Assembly: GCF_902806685.2 (NCBI RefSeq)
Contig: NC_048545.1
Coordinates: 1,699,001 to 1,763,000 of the forward strand
DNA length: 64,000 bases
Reading direction: 5' to 3'
DNA from: Maniola hyperantus
Lineage: Eukaryota > Arthropoda > Insecta > Lepidoptera > Nymphalidae
Shown: in pieces, positions 25,201-30,400 of the stretch
How positions within the stretch are numbered: position 1 is the first letter of the stretch
Layout: each line of letters starts with the position of its first letter
The notes under the pieces: generated by a model
What the model was told of the DNA's origin: nothing
The model's input: the letters and a program-made list of their open reading frames with translations, nothing else
The model's database searches: none
Made by a program: the position numbers and the translations under genes

Positions 25201-28200
25201 AGTTACATTGGAAATGCTTAGCTCTAAACAGAGATATTATGCATGTCGACATGATTCCCAAACACAAAATAATAAATCCTTATGTAGGTGTATTAAAAAA
25301 GATTCCGACGAATTGAGAACCTCCTCCTTTTTTTGAAGTCGGTTAAAAATAGAAACCAACTGACTGATATATCAATGTAGGCTCAAATTACTGTGTCTAG
25401 AAACTTTTTTCCATTTTTAGTATTAGACGCAGCCGAAATGCGTAAATTCTAACTTAGAGTAACTTCTGCAGATTTTTTTATACGTTATAAAATTGAAAAA
25501 TATTTGTCGTTTACGCATTGTGAAAACATTAATCGCTTTCTGTTGCAGCGTGAGGTAAATAATTAATTATGTTAAAAAAAACCGGCCAAGTGAGAGTCAG
25601 GCTCGCGCAATGAGGGTTCCGTACTACAGTTGTATTTTTGCGACATTTTGCACGATAATTCTAAAACTATGATGCATAAAAATAAATAAAAATCTGTTTT
25701 AGAGTTTACAGGTAAAGCCCTTTCATATGATACCCCACTTGGTATAGTTATCTTACTTTATAAGTTGATATAGTCACTCACTTCGAAAGTTGAAAATACT
25801 AATTATTAGTTCATGACCACAATTTAATTTTTTTTGTGTGATCTAACCCTAAATTCACGGTTTTTTGATTTTTCCCCAAATGTCAGCTATAAGATCTACC
25901 TACCTGCCTAATTTCATGATTCTAGGTCAACGGGAAGTAGGTACCCTGTAGGTTTCTTGACAGACAGACAGACAGACAACAAAGTGATCCTATAAGGGTT
26001 CCGTTTTTCCTTTTGAGGTACGGAACCCTAAAAATAATAAATATCTTTTTTTTTATTATTCTCTTTACTGCCGCTACACAAAAAATCACGTCATTTTATT
26101 ACTACAGTCCAAGACCCTATTGCTAAACGAAACCCAGAGTCACTACTAGTCTGTATAAGTACAAAGTAATATCTTTTATGCGTATATGCGCTTGAATAGA
26201 TAATGCCCAATCATCGTTAGTGGCATTAGCTTAGCGGCGTTCTGCTGAGTCAGGATATTTTCATTAGGCCCCAAATCATTTTAAAGAAAACATATTTTTG
26301 ACCGATTTCAAAAAAACGGGCCAAGTGCAAGTCTAGCTCTCGCACCGAGGGTTCTGTACTACAGTCGTATTTTATCGTCATTTTGCAAGATAAATCAAAA
26401 ACTATTATGCATAAAAATAAATAAAAATTTGTTTTAGAATTTACAGGTAAAGCCCTTTCATATGATACCCCACTTGGTATAGTTATCTTACTTTATAAGA
26501 TGAAAATACTAATTATTTGTTCAAAACACTGCTGACAGACACCCTTCGGGTACGGAACCCTTTTTTATTTATTTATTCAGATACAAGTTAGCCCTTGACT
26601 GCAATCTCACCTGGTGGTAAGTGACGATGCTGTCTAAGATGAAAGCGGGCTAACCTGGAAGGGGTATGGCAGTTTTTAATAAACCCATGCCCCTTTGGTT
26701 TCTACACGGCATCGTACCGGAACGCTAAATCGCTTGGCGGCACGGCTTTGCCAGTAGGGTGGTAACTAGCTACGGCCGAAGCCTCCCACCAGAGAATACC
26801 GATAAGGTCTCGTAGAGCATAATGCCTTAAGTGTTAAGTAGGTATTTAAGTAAAGAAAAGTCATCGTTTAAAATGCTCAAGTCGTAAGGAAGCCTCAGGC
26901 CGCGTAAAGTCTAGATTTAAAGTAAGCTTGGCTCACTAAAATAGAGACATAGGTCTGTCTGCTTATCAATCTTAATTTTGCAACTATTGTGCAATGTAGA
27001 GTCAAAAATGCTTCCAGAAAACAATGCAGACAACGTTTCAGTGACGTCAATCGACGCTTTACCAACATCATCATCATGATCAACCCATCGCCAGCTAACT
27101 ACAGAGCACGGGTCTCCTCTCAGAGTGAGAAGGGCTTAGACCATAGTCTACTGGCCAAATGCGGATTGGCAGACTTCATACACCTTTGAGAATATTATGG
27201 AGAAGTCTCAGGCATGCAGGTTTCCTCACGATGTTTTCCTTCACCGTTAAAGCAAGTGATTTAATTACTTAAAACGCACATAACTCCGAAAAGTTAGAGG
27301 TACGTACCCGGGATGTATCTTAATGAAAGAAACAGAAAGATTTTCCCAATTATCTAAAAAAGATTGGGTTTCAATAATTGAATTAACAATCTTCATCCTC
27401 GTGTCATTTTAATTAAGGAAAACCAATTTCCCTGAGACTATCGCGATTTCTAATAAAGTTAATGATCTCAGTGATAACTAAGTAAAGAAAATCTGTGACG
27501 ATTGCATTGTGAAATAAACCTATTAATTCTTAATTGATTCAGCGACAATTAAAGTAATTTGGGCTTTTCAAAAGTACTGACAGTTTCTACGAATTTCTAT
27601 CTAATCAGGTCATCGAATTAGAATTTAAATTCCGCCGTCGATTCCTTTTGCTAACAAGCGGTTAACCCCAAAAAGTAGTATTTGAGTTATCGCCAAAAAC
27701 ATTGGAATATTTATAAAAACGGCAGGGTGATTACGTATCTCGCGACAGGCTTGCGACAGGCGTAAATCTCGCGATCATTGCTGTCAAACGTCCGGCTAGA
27801 GAGAGACAGCAATAGCCACAAAGCAAAATAAGAAGAAGAAGAAGAGAGACAGCAAATGAACTGTCGGATTGCTACTGCTGTCGCGTTGCTGTCGCTACTG
27901 CAACGTTTTACGTAATCACCCCGCGGATGTTTCTGGAAAGTATACCTACGCAGGACCAAACTAAAAACTACAGTTTACCCAAAAACTTTGGTAAGGTAGC
28001 GTGCTTTTTTAGAAACATTCGTTTTATTAAAACCCCTTCTCATTCTGAGAGGAGACCCGTGCTCAGTAGTGAGCTGGCGATGGGTTAATGATGATGATCC
28101 CGCTTTAGAAAGGTATATTTTTTGTATTAAAAATGATATATCCGGTTTTTAGAACTAAATGTCCGGCCTAATATAGCGCCGAGTCCGGCTTTTGAATTTT

Positions 28201-30400
28201 AGGGCATGGCAACCCTAACACTGGTACTGATTCTGTGCACACCTAAATTTAAAGTATTCGAAATCCTCTTCTTACTAATGCATTTAGAAAAGGACAGATA
28301 CAGTTTGACAGTTTTAAATTTAATTTAGAGCTGTCAAACCTCGTGACTGCTGCTGCTCGTGATGAGCTGCCAGTCGCGAGAATATTGTTCAAATTTGTAG
28401 CATGCACCAAAATTTAGAGTCTATAAATGTAAAATTCATGTTCCGTCCCTTTTTAGCAATATTAAAAAGAAAAAGATGCAGAGAGTCTAAATTTAGTTTA
28501 GAGAAAGACAGGAGAATCGGCACCATTGAACTTGTTATAGAAACAGCCCTTGATGTATTGCCTCCTTTGTACATGCATGTATAAATAATGGAAAACGCGG
28601 CGAGAATGCCAATGAGGTCCGCTACGCCGCCCGCCCTCAGTACTCCGCCCTCCACGCAGCCCTACGGTCAGCAACTTATATTGCTGAGTGAATAAAAACG
28701 TTGTAAAGAATGATAATATTTTACATCCTAAAAAAGGCTTTTTGCGTATAAATCCCGCAAATAGCTATTGCGCTGGAACCGTGTGTCATTAACATCGAAA
28801 TGACGTCATTTTGACGTCAGCCGACATAAAAATATACCATCAGCTCGAAACTTCAGTCTAGTGATGACGTCACTAAAATGGCGGCCACGCGCATTAGCAG
28901 TTTGTGGGGCTTAAACATAGCAACTGTATTAAACTTTTACTAGTTAACAATAAAGTATTAAACTTTAAAGGTGTCTGGCAAGGGGTTGCCACCATATCAA
29001 GTGTCTGACATCATCATTCAACAAACATCCAAATAAACGTTCCTCCCAGTGTTGGCGACATTACACAGAAAAACTTTCAGCTTTTTTAAAATGAGGAAGG
29101 TCTGGCACGTTCTGGCTCTAAGGCCATTAGACGTAAAATCAAAGAAAAATAGGGCTACCTACGTCAAATATGTACTAACATTTGACGCCTGCCAGTGATG
29201 TCGAAGCCTCGACGGTTTGTTAGAAGTTCCCTAACTGTCGTGAACTGTACCCTAACTGTCGTGAACTGTTCCCTAACTGTCGAGGTCCAAGAGAATAGTC
29301 TGTGACCTACCTTATTAAAAAATTTCTTGTAAAATAAACTTACATGAAAACTTGAGATTGACAGGGTAGCCCAACACGACTCCGCCGTGGTGCGACGCCG
29401 CGCACTGGTACACGCCCTCCGTGGTGCCGCCATTCTTGCGGACCACCTCTAGCGTGCCGTTGTGGGAGATCCTGGTAAAGAAGCTCGGGTTACTACGTAC
29501 GGGTAAGCTTAGCTTAGGTCTAGGCAAGTTAAATTAGGCTTCATATTCTTTGTACAAGTTAGTCCATGACTGCGATCTTGAGAGAGAGAAAAGCGTCTGC
29601 CCGATTTTATGTTGTAACTAGCTTATGCTCGCGACTTCGTGCGCGTGGACTACACAAATTTCAAACCCCTATTTCACTCCCTTAAGTTGAATTTTCAAAA
29701 ATCCTTTCTTAGCGGATGCCTACGTCATAATCGCTATCTGCATGCCAAATTTCAGCCCGATCCGTCCAGTAGTTTGAGCTGTGCGTTGATAGATCAGTCA
29801 CTCAGTCAGTCACCTTTTCCTTTTATATATTTAGAAAACTTTTTTCTAAATTGTCCAGACCAGAAATTATCAAAATTGTCCTTGCCTATAATCGAAACCG
29901 GGACCTGCCAAGACCACACCGCTCAGCACTGTGCCAAGAAGGTACCTATACTTGATTTCTGATATCATCATCATCACAAGACTCACTCTCAATCGCTAGC
30001 TTACAACCCGTCGGAAATATCTGAGAACATGGCTTAGTGACGTCATTTAACGCGCTTGCGTTGGCACCGGTACTGGACAGGCAAAAACGGGCGAGCTGCA
30101 GGGAAACGCATTCCAGCGAGGTGCGCAAATATTTCCGACGAGTTATACTTCTAAGCCTGGGTCTCTCAGAATGGAAAAGTTTAATGCAGTCCACCACGCT
30201 GGTAACGTGCGGATGAACTCACCGCTTCGTGATCACGTCCTCCCGTGTCGTAGTAACTCTGAACCATGTGTAAGGCCTGGATCGCACTTGGTCGTCATCA
30301 AGCGGCGGCGGCGGTCGTCGCGGCTGGACGCGCGTCCACTCCGGCACTACGCACGGCAGTGACGCGTTTCGTGCCGACTGTGACCATGTTATCGGGACAT
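925..30400 (-). CDS. Protogenin-like Ig/FN3 receptor gene, span of the 22 exons found
   Basis: Single-pass cell-surface receptor of the Ig superfamily. In order from the N-terminus: Ig1 (30400-29344), Ig2 (19426-18619), Ig3 (18802-18391), Ig4 (16724-13788), FN3-1 (13979-12008), FN3-2 (11616-10244), FN3-3 (9772-9240), FN3-4 (8862-7667), FN3-5 (7112-5781), TM helix (4137-4041) and cytoplasmic tail (2701-925). Every exon has an AG acceptor and GT donor, and phases agree at all junctions except TM to tail. Each Ig domain keeps its two cysteines and the W or YxC landmarks. Four Ig plus five FN3 plus TM is the protogenin/IGDCC layout; frazzled, neogenin and DCC have six FN3, and ihog has two. By family, a guidance or adhesion receptor is likely; the ligand cannot be read from sequence. 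About 1017 codons are present, slightly below typical protogenins, without the signal-peptide exon. Family assignment is inference from domain count. Confidence 0.8.
1276..1557. mobile_element. MITE family R, copy 1
   Basis: Imperfect terminal inverted repeats of roughly 60 bp starting GGCCCCGATTCTC and ending GAATCGGTGCC. A related element lies at 28223-28524. No transposase coding. Inside the first cytoplasmic intron. Confidence 0.6.
1558..2626. other. AT-rich intron, little visible structure
   Basis: Very AT-rich intron. A piece at 2280-2330 (ctcaataagtttcat, tgttttaggat) recurs inverted near 42705-42750, so it is a minor interspersed repeat. Nothing else is supported. Confidence 0.4.
2627..2701 (-). 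CDS. Receptor exon: cytoplasmic tail (25 codons)
   Basis: Acceptor gacag, donor gtgagt; phase 0 at both ends if read with the last exon. It encodes TARVANGGAGEPLLNGHVHI then TENPA. It is GC-rich in an AT-rich setting, which supports coding. The motif was not recognised. Confidence 0.78.
2936..3125 (-). mobile_element. SINE-E fragment (tail part)
   Basis: Matches the body of the tRNA-like SINE family E (catcatcatcat, acccatcgccggctcactacag, aggcatgc). The Pol III head is missing. Followed directly by a Rep-B copy. Confidence 0.6.
3162..3378 (+). repeat. Rep-B copy 1
   Basis: One of about 16 copies of a roughly 220-bp interspersed repeat running from ataaaaggaaaaggtgactgac to gcgagcataagctagt. 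Non-autonomous, unclassified; typical of lepidopteran genomes. Confidence 0.75.
4041..4137 (-). CDS. Receptor exon: transmembrane helix
   Basis: Acceptor tgcag, donor gtactt; two bases in, two out. It encodes about 20 apolar residues rich in Gly, Ala and Cys (IGLGCGACALC, then AVAGGALCFW) followed by the stop-transfer RRAKAKR. Phase with the FN3-5 exon is right (codon GGT). It leaves in a phase the 2701 exon cannot accept, so a small exon of 3n+1 bases or a non-canonical site is expected between them. Confidence 0.85.
4150..4285 (+). mobile_element. LTR-retrotransposon integrase fragment, copy 1
   Basis: The plus strand encodes a QIGIPYAITTDKG-like piece, the GIP..I.TD.G core of retroelement integrases, followed by a stop and a short non-coding stretch. 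Three relatives (4560-4670, 7925-8010, 8030-8120) share the motif and following bases. No flanking pol genes remain. Confidence 0.5.
4286..4504 (+). repeat. Rep-B copy 2
   Basis: Near full-length copy of the same family, from atatataaaaggtgactgac to cgagtataagctagt. Confidence 0.75.
4560..4670 (+). mobile_element. Integrase-derived fragment, copy 2
   Basis: Decayed relative of the 4150 fragment: accaaatcagcataccatacggcat, then tttattgctgaaaaaatggcc. Frameshifted and non-functional. Confidence 0.45.
5446..5645 (+). repeat. Rep-B copy 3
   Basis: Diverged copy ending ggggataagctagt. Confidence 0.65.
5781..5904 (-). CDS. Receptor exon: FN3-5 end and juxtamembrane segment
   Basis: Acceptor ttacag, donor gtattt. 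It encodes LNNLNAGPVFVMVTALGG, then RRRYPTPLTIPKRPPN and HYYYYL just outside the membrane. The tyrosines come from a run of TAC codons, which is a potential length-variable triplet repeat. Confidence 0.88.
6321..6612. mobile_element. MITE family J, copy 1
   Basis: Inverted ends agtacgcttagtataagatttt / aaaatctcgtactaagcgtac around 290 bp of non-coding DNA. A second copy lies at 14018-14310. Confidence 0.7.
6778..6918 (-). mobile_element. SINE-D copy
   Basis: Antisense tRNA-derived SINE: B-box complement gggatttgaacc and A-box region ending ctattgaggctc. It lies 46 bp beyond the donor of the FN3-5 exon. Confidence 0.7.
6964..7112 (-). CDS. Receptor exon: FN3-5, first half
   Basis: Acceptor tgcag, donor gtgagg. 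It encodes DKDLKYAYTSSGVSVWWNGT, then PRVVRFTQNITQPVESWATV and NVTGTSVE. Three potential N-glycosylation sites (NGT, NIT, NVT). The exon pattern, two exons per FN3 with the break before the E-F loop, repeats that of FN3-4. Confidence 0.9.
7667..7772 (-). CDS. Receptor exon: FN3-4, second half
   Basis: Acceptor cttag, donor gtgagt; phase 0 in, one base out. It encodes ITGIEPTEETFVMVTGYEPL then GHSPILNVPPQVRNL, the E-G strands of FN3-4 and the linker to FN3-5. Confidence 0.9.
7925..8010 (+). mobile_element. Integrase-derived fragment, copy 3
   Basis: Best preserved piece: one frame reads IGIPHSIVTDNGRQF, the signature around the second catalytic Asp of Ty3/Pao-type integrases. Too short to be functional. 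Confidence 0.55.
8030..8120 (+). mobile_element. Integrase-derived fragment, copy 4
   Basis: Degenerate copy just downstream of copy 3 (atcggtataccacacgttatc), with an in-frame stop. Confidence 0.4.
8355..8432 (+). mobile_element. Non-LTR retrotransposon C-terminal fragment
   Basis: Reads MRWINQIRSA in one frame, matching the better preserved piece at 11080-11140 (RWTNQIKSAEGG). Heavily decayed. Confidence 0.4.
8481..8652 (+). mobile_element. SINE-D copy
   Basis: tRNA-like head with A box (tagctcaaccggtaaagg) and B box (cgattcaaacccc), body ending in an A-rich tail. It ends 46 bp from the FN3-4 exon. Confidence 0.8.
8699..8862 (-). CDS. Receptor exon: FN3-4, first half
   Basis: Acceptor ctcag, donor gtgagt. 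It encodes PHRFKDLKYKYINASTIRVS then WSDAPARYTVYH and LPVEQWAALEIVGNTVL. The conserved Trp is present. Confidence 0.9.
9054..9196. mobile_element. MITE family H, copy 1
   Basis: Terminal inverted repeats TATAAGTCCCGCAAATTGCTA / TAGCAATTTGCGGGACTTATA, about 143 bp. Five copies are in the window. Confidence 0.8.
9240..9373 (-). CDS. Receptor exon: FN3-3, second half
   Basis: Acceptor tctag, donor gtatgt; one base in, one out. It encodes YETSTKIEGLQPDSKYEVRV, the classic L.P.T.Y.V.V motif of FN3, then VPGRALGG and YYVTTLSK. Confidence 0.92.
9530..9606 (-). pseudogene. Relict partial duplicate of the FN3-3 exon in its own intron
   Basis: About 77 bases match the 9647-9724 part of the FN3-3 exon, by eye with about nine mismatches, at an offset of 118 bp. 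The copy reads SFTLRWRCEDTTR and then hits TAA in the same frame, so it cannot replace the parent. It has no good splice sites of its own. It looks like a tandem duplication that decayed as intron. Confidence 0.85.
9626..9772 (-). CDS. Receptor exon: FN3-3, first half
   Basis: Acceptor aacag, donor gttggt. It encodes EVKVIPQDLEVTEVSE then RSFSLRWRCEDATRYTFLVC and VRRVDGNDDCQE. It keeps the FN3 Trp but has three cysteines, which is unusual. A decayed partial copy of this exon lies immediately downstream at 9530-9606. Confidence 0.9.
9903..10060 (-). repeat. Rep-C copy
   Basis: Antisense member of a roughly 200-bp repeat that links gcgaaagtgtgt... to ...gcgggcatcagctagt; here ttgatttcccgggataaaaagtagcctatg through cacactttcgcatttataatatt. 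Confidence 0.6.
10244..10367 (-). CDS. Receptor exon: FN3-2 end and linker
   Basis: Acceptor catag, donor gtgagg. It encodes PESEPLRVRLLGSKTLEWL and QQNLTLVPW, then a low-complexity linker (TSTTAAGQDTDDG). The usual YxVxV of the FN3 F strand is replaced by PLRVRLLG, so this domain is divergent. Phase agrees with both neighbours. Confidence 0.82.
10848..11265 (+). mobile_element. Non-LTR retrotransposon 3' coding remnant
   Basis: Two frames carry the C-terminal region of an endonuclease-reverse transcriptase: VAETWTLQLVEKKIDALEMR, then KFFGHVSRRESDSIERLV and a PTRWTNQIKSAEGG block. Frameshifts and stops show it is dead. Located in the FN3-2 intron. Confidence 0.65.
11437..11616 (-). CDS. Receptor exon: FN3-2, first part
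   Basis: Acceptor tttag, donor gtaagt. It encodes VPIKLSKLEDDKILVSWKQF with the conserved Trp, then VVQWILQYKPDDG and HNITLAAHVTNYTLM. Potential glycosylation sites NIT and NYT. It leaves with one base joined to CT, giving Ala. Confidence 0.88.
12008..12089 (-). CDS. Receptor exon: FN3-1, end
   Basis: Phase 0 in, one base out. It encodes VRAYIPASTKKNVASDMSES followed by VLCQGQG, the F and G strands of FN3-1 and a linker to FN3-2. The donor is gtgagt. Confidence 0.87.
12311..12461. mobile_element. MITE family I, copy 1 (GC-rich hairpin)
   Basis: Ends acgggacaagtcgagatagcaatc / attgccatctcaacctgtcgcg around a GC-rich core with its own inverted repeat (gacgccccgcacagcccccgcg). Relatives at 20131, 36973 and 41095. 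Confidence 0.75.
12478..12569 (-). CDS. Receptor exon: FN3-1, middle
   Basis: Acceptor tgcag, donor gtaaga; two bases in, phase 0 out. It encodes KHGGAITGQPHTNTEE then IIKVKEPLTPYLFQ, matching the L.P...Y...V pattern of the FN3 E-F region. Confidence 0.87.
13520..13745 (+). mobile_element. Non-LTR retrotransposon C-terminal fragment
   Basis: Encodes RRVLEWRPRIGKRSVGQPST then HWTDDLKKVAVSGWIRRTED, the conserved tail of a lepidopteran endonuclease-reverse transcriptase. The upstream part is missing. Confidence 0.65.
13788..13979 (-). CDS. Receptor exon: Ig4 end and FN3-1 start
   Basis: Very GC-rich exon. It begins GVYQCFAWNG (Ig4 F strand), continues SKWARLNV (G strand), crosses an Ala/Gly-rich linker and starts FN3-1 with VALRWLPPAEKVMAYTVD, which holds the conserved FN3 Trp. 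Donor gtgagc. A Cys at the start of FN3-1 (AVSCAP) is unusual and may pair with one at its end (SVLCQG). Confidence 0.9.
14018..14310. mobile_element. MITE family J, copy 2
   Basis: Inverted ends agtacccgtagtacaagatttt / aaaatcttgtactacgggtac. It lies 39 bp beyond the Ig4/FN3-1 exon acceptor. Confidence 0.75.
14332..14502 (+). mobile_element. SINE-D copy
   Basis: Head gatagctcaacggttaaagg and B box accggttcaaacccc, A-rich end. Followed directly by a Rep-C copy. Confidence 0.8.
14509..14704 (+). repeat. Rep-C copy
   Basis: Full-length: gaaagtgtgtttgtttgttgg to gcgggcatcagctagt, next to Rep-B at 14705. Confidence 0.75.
14705..14915 (+). repeat. Rep-B copy 4
   Basis: tatataaaaggaaaggttgac to gcgagcataagcta. 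Confidence 0.75.
14929..15001 (-). mobile_element. SINE-G head fragment beside a splice donor
   Basis: Antisense tRNA-like head (aggaatcgaacccagaacctccca). Only 12 bp separate it from the donor of the 73-base Ig4 exon. Confidence 0.55.
15014..15086 (-). CDS. Receptor exon: Ig4, middle (73 bases)
   Basis: Acceptor tttcag, donor gtacag. It encodes RNLRSSVDRKRLELVISGVT then SDDA; the last base G joins GC of the next exon to give the Gly of the D.G.Y.C motif. It was found by looking for the piece missing between the 16724 exon and the YQC at 13979. A SINE head lies 12 bp past its donor. Confidence 0.87.
15443..16462. mobile_element. 1-kb foldback (palindromic) element
   Basis: Two arms of about 400 bp in inverted orientation: tgctcgtgatacacatgctag... 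and its complement ending ...gtgtatcacgggca. The centre repeats short pieces (tggcatgcca, gctactggca, actagcatgtgtatc). No transposase ORF. It is inserted in a SINE-E; the right arm holds about 80 bp that the left lacks, and the left holds a 94-bp insertion at 15625-15718. Confidence 0.85.
15625..15718 (-). mobile_element. LINE 3'-tail insertion inside the left foldback arm
   Basis: 94 bp absent from the right arm, flanked by a 7-bp direct repeat TGAAGAA (15618-15624, 15719-15725). It starts with a (tagaa)n run and contains tttttattcatgtaaac, like LINE 3' ends elsewhere here. A clean target duplication. Confidence 0.8.
16560..16724 (-). CDS. Receptor exon: Ig4, first half
   Basis: Phase 0 at both ends (55 codons). 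It encodes TFNVTLTQPVVITLPPVSKD, then VRFNCTSSGRPEPNVTWYK with B-strand Cys and core Trp, ending LTLAGR. There are three potential N-glycosylation sites (NVT, NCT, NVT). The donor is gtgagg. Confidence 0.92.
16771..16989 (+). repeat. Rep-C-like copy
   Basis: gcgaaagtgtgtctgtctgtc to gcgggcatcatctggtagt; a related subfamily with a (tgtc)n run. Confidence 0.65.
17020..17535 (-). mobile_element. Decayed non-LTR reverse transcriptase
   Basis: The minus strand carries broken RT motifs: FLDLSKAFDLVSYDILWQKL, then a GVRQGGLTSP-like block and SYADDMVLLSA, the YADD catalytic box. Stops and shifts interrupt it. It lies in the intron between the 16724 and 18391 exons and is antisense to no known gene. 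Confidence 0.75.
17829..17945 (+). repeat. Short interspersed repeat
   Basis: gggttccacacccgaagggtgcc followed by ccgctgtccgttcgtccatcc; resembles a common lepidopteran repeat. Only one copy in this window. Confidence 0.35.
18391..18531 (-). CDS. Receptor exon: Ig3, second half
   Basis: Phase 0 at both ends (47 codons). It starts IRWELTPPGEK with the core Trp and ends with LNNLEYDQEGVYTCSLEDY, which holds the D.G.Y.C landmark of Ig3, then LDMVK. The donor is gtattt. Confidence 0.9.
18619..18802 (-). CDS. Receptor exon: Ig2 end and Ig3 start
   Basis: Acceptor ctcag, donor gtaagc; one base in, phase 0 out. It begins with the Ig2 F-strand Cys (CIATNPY), passes a linker (VTVIDSKDEEPSFLPVRVEE) and enters Ig3 with SRVVLPCPVTGWPRPK. 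Domain boundaries fall inside exons here, as is common in DCC-type genes. Confidence 0.9.
19002..19067 (-). CDS. Receptor exon: Ig2, middle (66 bases)
   Basis: Short exon with acceptor tttcag and donor gtatgt. It encodes YYLLESELLITDVQNEDAGS plus YR, the E-F region of Ig2 with the conserved D.G.Y motif. It leaves with AG, completed to Arg by the next exon just before the F-strand Cys. Confidence 0.9.
19282..19426 (-). CDS. Receptor exon: Ig2, first part
   Basis: Acceptor cccag, donor gtaggt; phase two bases in, two bases out. It reads IGKQFLNPPSDTTAYLNQ, then TSISCRISSG with the B-strand Cys and SITWLRDGRPLPQNQ with the core Trp. Typical N-terminal half of an I-set domain. Confidence 0.9.
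19437..19685 (+). mobile_element. Non-LTR retrotransposon C-terminal fragment
   Basis: Encodes QRVAKLKWQRAGHIVRTTDR then SVGRPPTRWTDDIRR; the same family as 22440 and 48846. It starts 11 bp from the Ig2 acceptor. Confidence 0.75.
19706..19792 (-). mobile_element. SINE-E head fragment
   Basis: Antisense tRNA-like head with B-box complement gggatcgaaccc and ccactaggctatcacagctt. Confidence 0.6.
20131..20220. mobile_element. MITE family I, half copy
   Basis: Left half only: gtacgcgacaggtcgagatgtcaatc through the GC-rich core. The right end is lost. Confidence 0.55.
20240..21240. other. Intron stretch without clear features
   Basis: Contains an inverted pair, ccgatccgagtccgtgaaa (about 20311) and tttcacggactcagatcgg (about 20400), possibly a worn MITE. 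Otherwise nothing is supported; ORFs here look like chance. Confidence 0.3.
21243..21466 (-). repeat. Rep-B copy 9
   Basis: actagcttattcccgcgacttcg to ctttttccttgtatataatata; the middle has a local inversion-like palindrome (tccaaaatcctttctt). Confidence 0.7.
21774..21910 (-). repeat. Rep-C copy, internally deleted
   Basis: actagctgatgcccgcgacc joins directly to aattacgtcgatccgttgctcc; ends at ttttataatatggg. Confidence 0.6.
22440..22790 (+). mobile_element. Non-LTR retrotransposon C-terminal fragment
   Basis: Open for about 108 codons: SPRDQIRNEQIRRRTRVTDT, AQRVAKLKWQWAGHIVRKTD, RSVGRPPTRWTDDIRRVAGT. Best preserved copy of this family in the window; no upstream RT domain remains. Confidence 0.8.
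22824..23252 (+). repeat. Purine-rich block between 22-bp direct repeats
   Basis: ggtggtgggttgtccacctagtg at 22824 recurs as ggtggtgggtagtccacctagtg at 23231. Between lie about 385 bp of GC- and purine-rich DNA with an acidic/Arg-rich ORF end (EEEGSEEEEEDATSTKEGSE). Possibly retroelement-derived; not recognised. Confidence 0.45.
23584..23971. mobile_element. MITE family H, copy 2, interrupted by Rep-B
   Basis: Ends tacaagtcccgcaaatttgcta and tagtaatttgcgggacctat. Rep-B at 23669-23873 sits in the middle (after gatggtatat), so the MITE is older. Confidence 0.8.
23669..23873 (+). repeat. Rep-B copy 5 (nested)
   Basis: aaatatataaaaggaaaagg to gcataagctagt, inside a MITE-H. Confidence 0.8.
24092..24293 (+). 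repeat. Rep-C copy
   Basis: attataaatgcgaaagtgtg to gcgagcatcagctagt, next to Rep-B at 24294. Confidence 0.75.
24294..24506 (+). repeat. Rep-B copy 6
   Basis: tatatataaaggaaaagctg to gcgagcgtaagctagt. Confidence 0.75.
24520..24896 (+). repeat. Rep-A copy 1
   Basis: Family of about 430 bp from aaccggccaagtgcgagtc...gagggttccgta to ...tttgaggtacggaaccctaaaa, with catatgataccccactt inside. Non-coding, unclassified; about 11 copies here. This one is internally shortened. Confidence 0.8.
25578..26034 (+). repeat. Rep-A copy 2
   Basis: Full-length copy. Confidence 0.85.
26315..26562 (+). repeat. Rep-A copy 3, internally deleted
   Basis: Has the start and the last roughly 30 bp; the central third is missing. 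Runs into a SINE-G tail. Confidence 0.7.
26566..26795 (-). mobile_element. SINE-G copy, head truncated
   Basis: Antisense body tatttattcagatacaagttagcccttgactgc to ggccgaagcctcccaccag; the tRNA-like head is missing. Confidence 0.7.
27068..27310 (-). mobile_element. SINE-E copy
   Basis: catcatcatgatcaacccatcgcc to aacgcacataactccgaaaag; the tRNA head is truncated just beyond. Confidence 0.7.
27725..27921. mobile_element. MITE with ends GGGTGATTACGTA / ACGTAATCACCC
   Basis: About 197 bp, with internal gctgtc/gacagc repeats that also fold back. One copy in the window. Confidence 0.6.
28223..28524. mobile_element. MITE family R, copy 2
   Basis: Ends ggtactgattctg / gagaatcggcacc with long imperfect inverted arms (ctaaatttaaagtat; ctaaatttagtttagag). 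Related to 1276-1557. Confidence 0.6.
28747..28913. mobile_element. MITE family H, copy 3
   Basis: tataaatcccgcaaatagcta to tagcagtttgtggggctta; 167 bp. Confidence 0.75.
28955..29121. mobile_element. Element X, right-end fragment
   Basis: ccagtgttggcgacattacacagaaaaactttcagctttt...ggcacgttctggctcta matches the right end of the element at 53861-54685. Confidence 0.5.
29344..29471 (-). CDS. Receptor exon: Ig1, second half
   Basis: Acceptor accag, donor gtaagt. It encodes ISHNGTLEVVRKNGGTTE, then GVYQCAAS (the F-strand YxC of Ig1) and GYPVNLKFS. The Asn of NGT is a potential glycosylation site. It leaves with one base (T) that joins AT of the next exon to make Tyr. The following intron to 19426 is 9.9 kb and full of repeats. 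Confidence 0.87.
29618..29833 (-). repeat. Rep-B copy 10
   Basis: actagcttatgctcgcgacttcg to ttttccttttatatatttaga, 147 bp from the Ig1 exon acceptor. Confidence 0.8.
30006..30146. mobile_element. MITE family L, copy 1
   Basis: Ends aacccgtcggaaatatctg / aatatttccgacgagttat; 141 bp. Lies 77 bp downstream of the Ig1 exon. Confidence 0.75.
30223..30400 (-). CDS. Receptor exon: Ig1, first half
   Basis: Acceptor tacag and donor gtgagtt; 178 bases, entering with two bases and leaving with two. It encodes the B-strand cysteine of Ig1 (ARNASLPC), a Pro/Arg-rich insert (QPRRPPPPLDDD) between strands, and a PYTWFRV stretch with the core Trp, ending VITKR. The exon is GC-rich. Proline-rich loops are unusual in Ig domains, and this one may be a clade feature. 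Confidence 0.8.
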
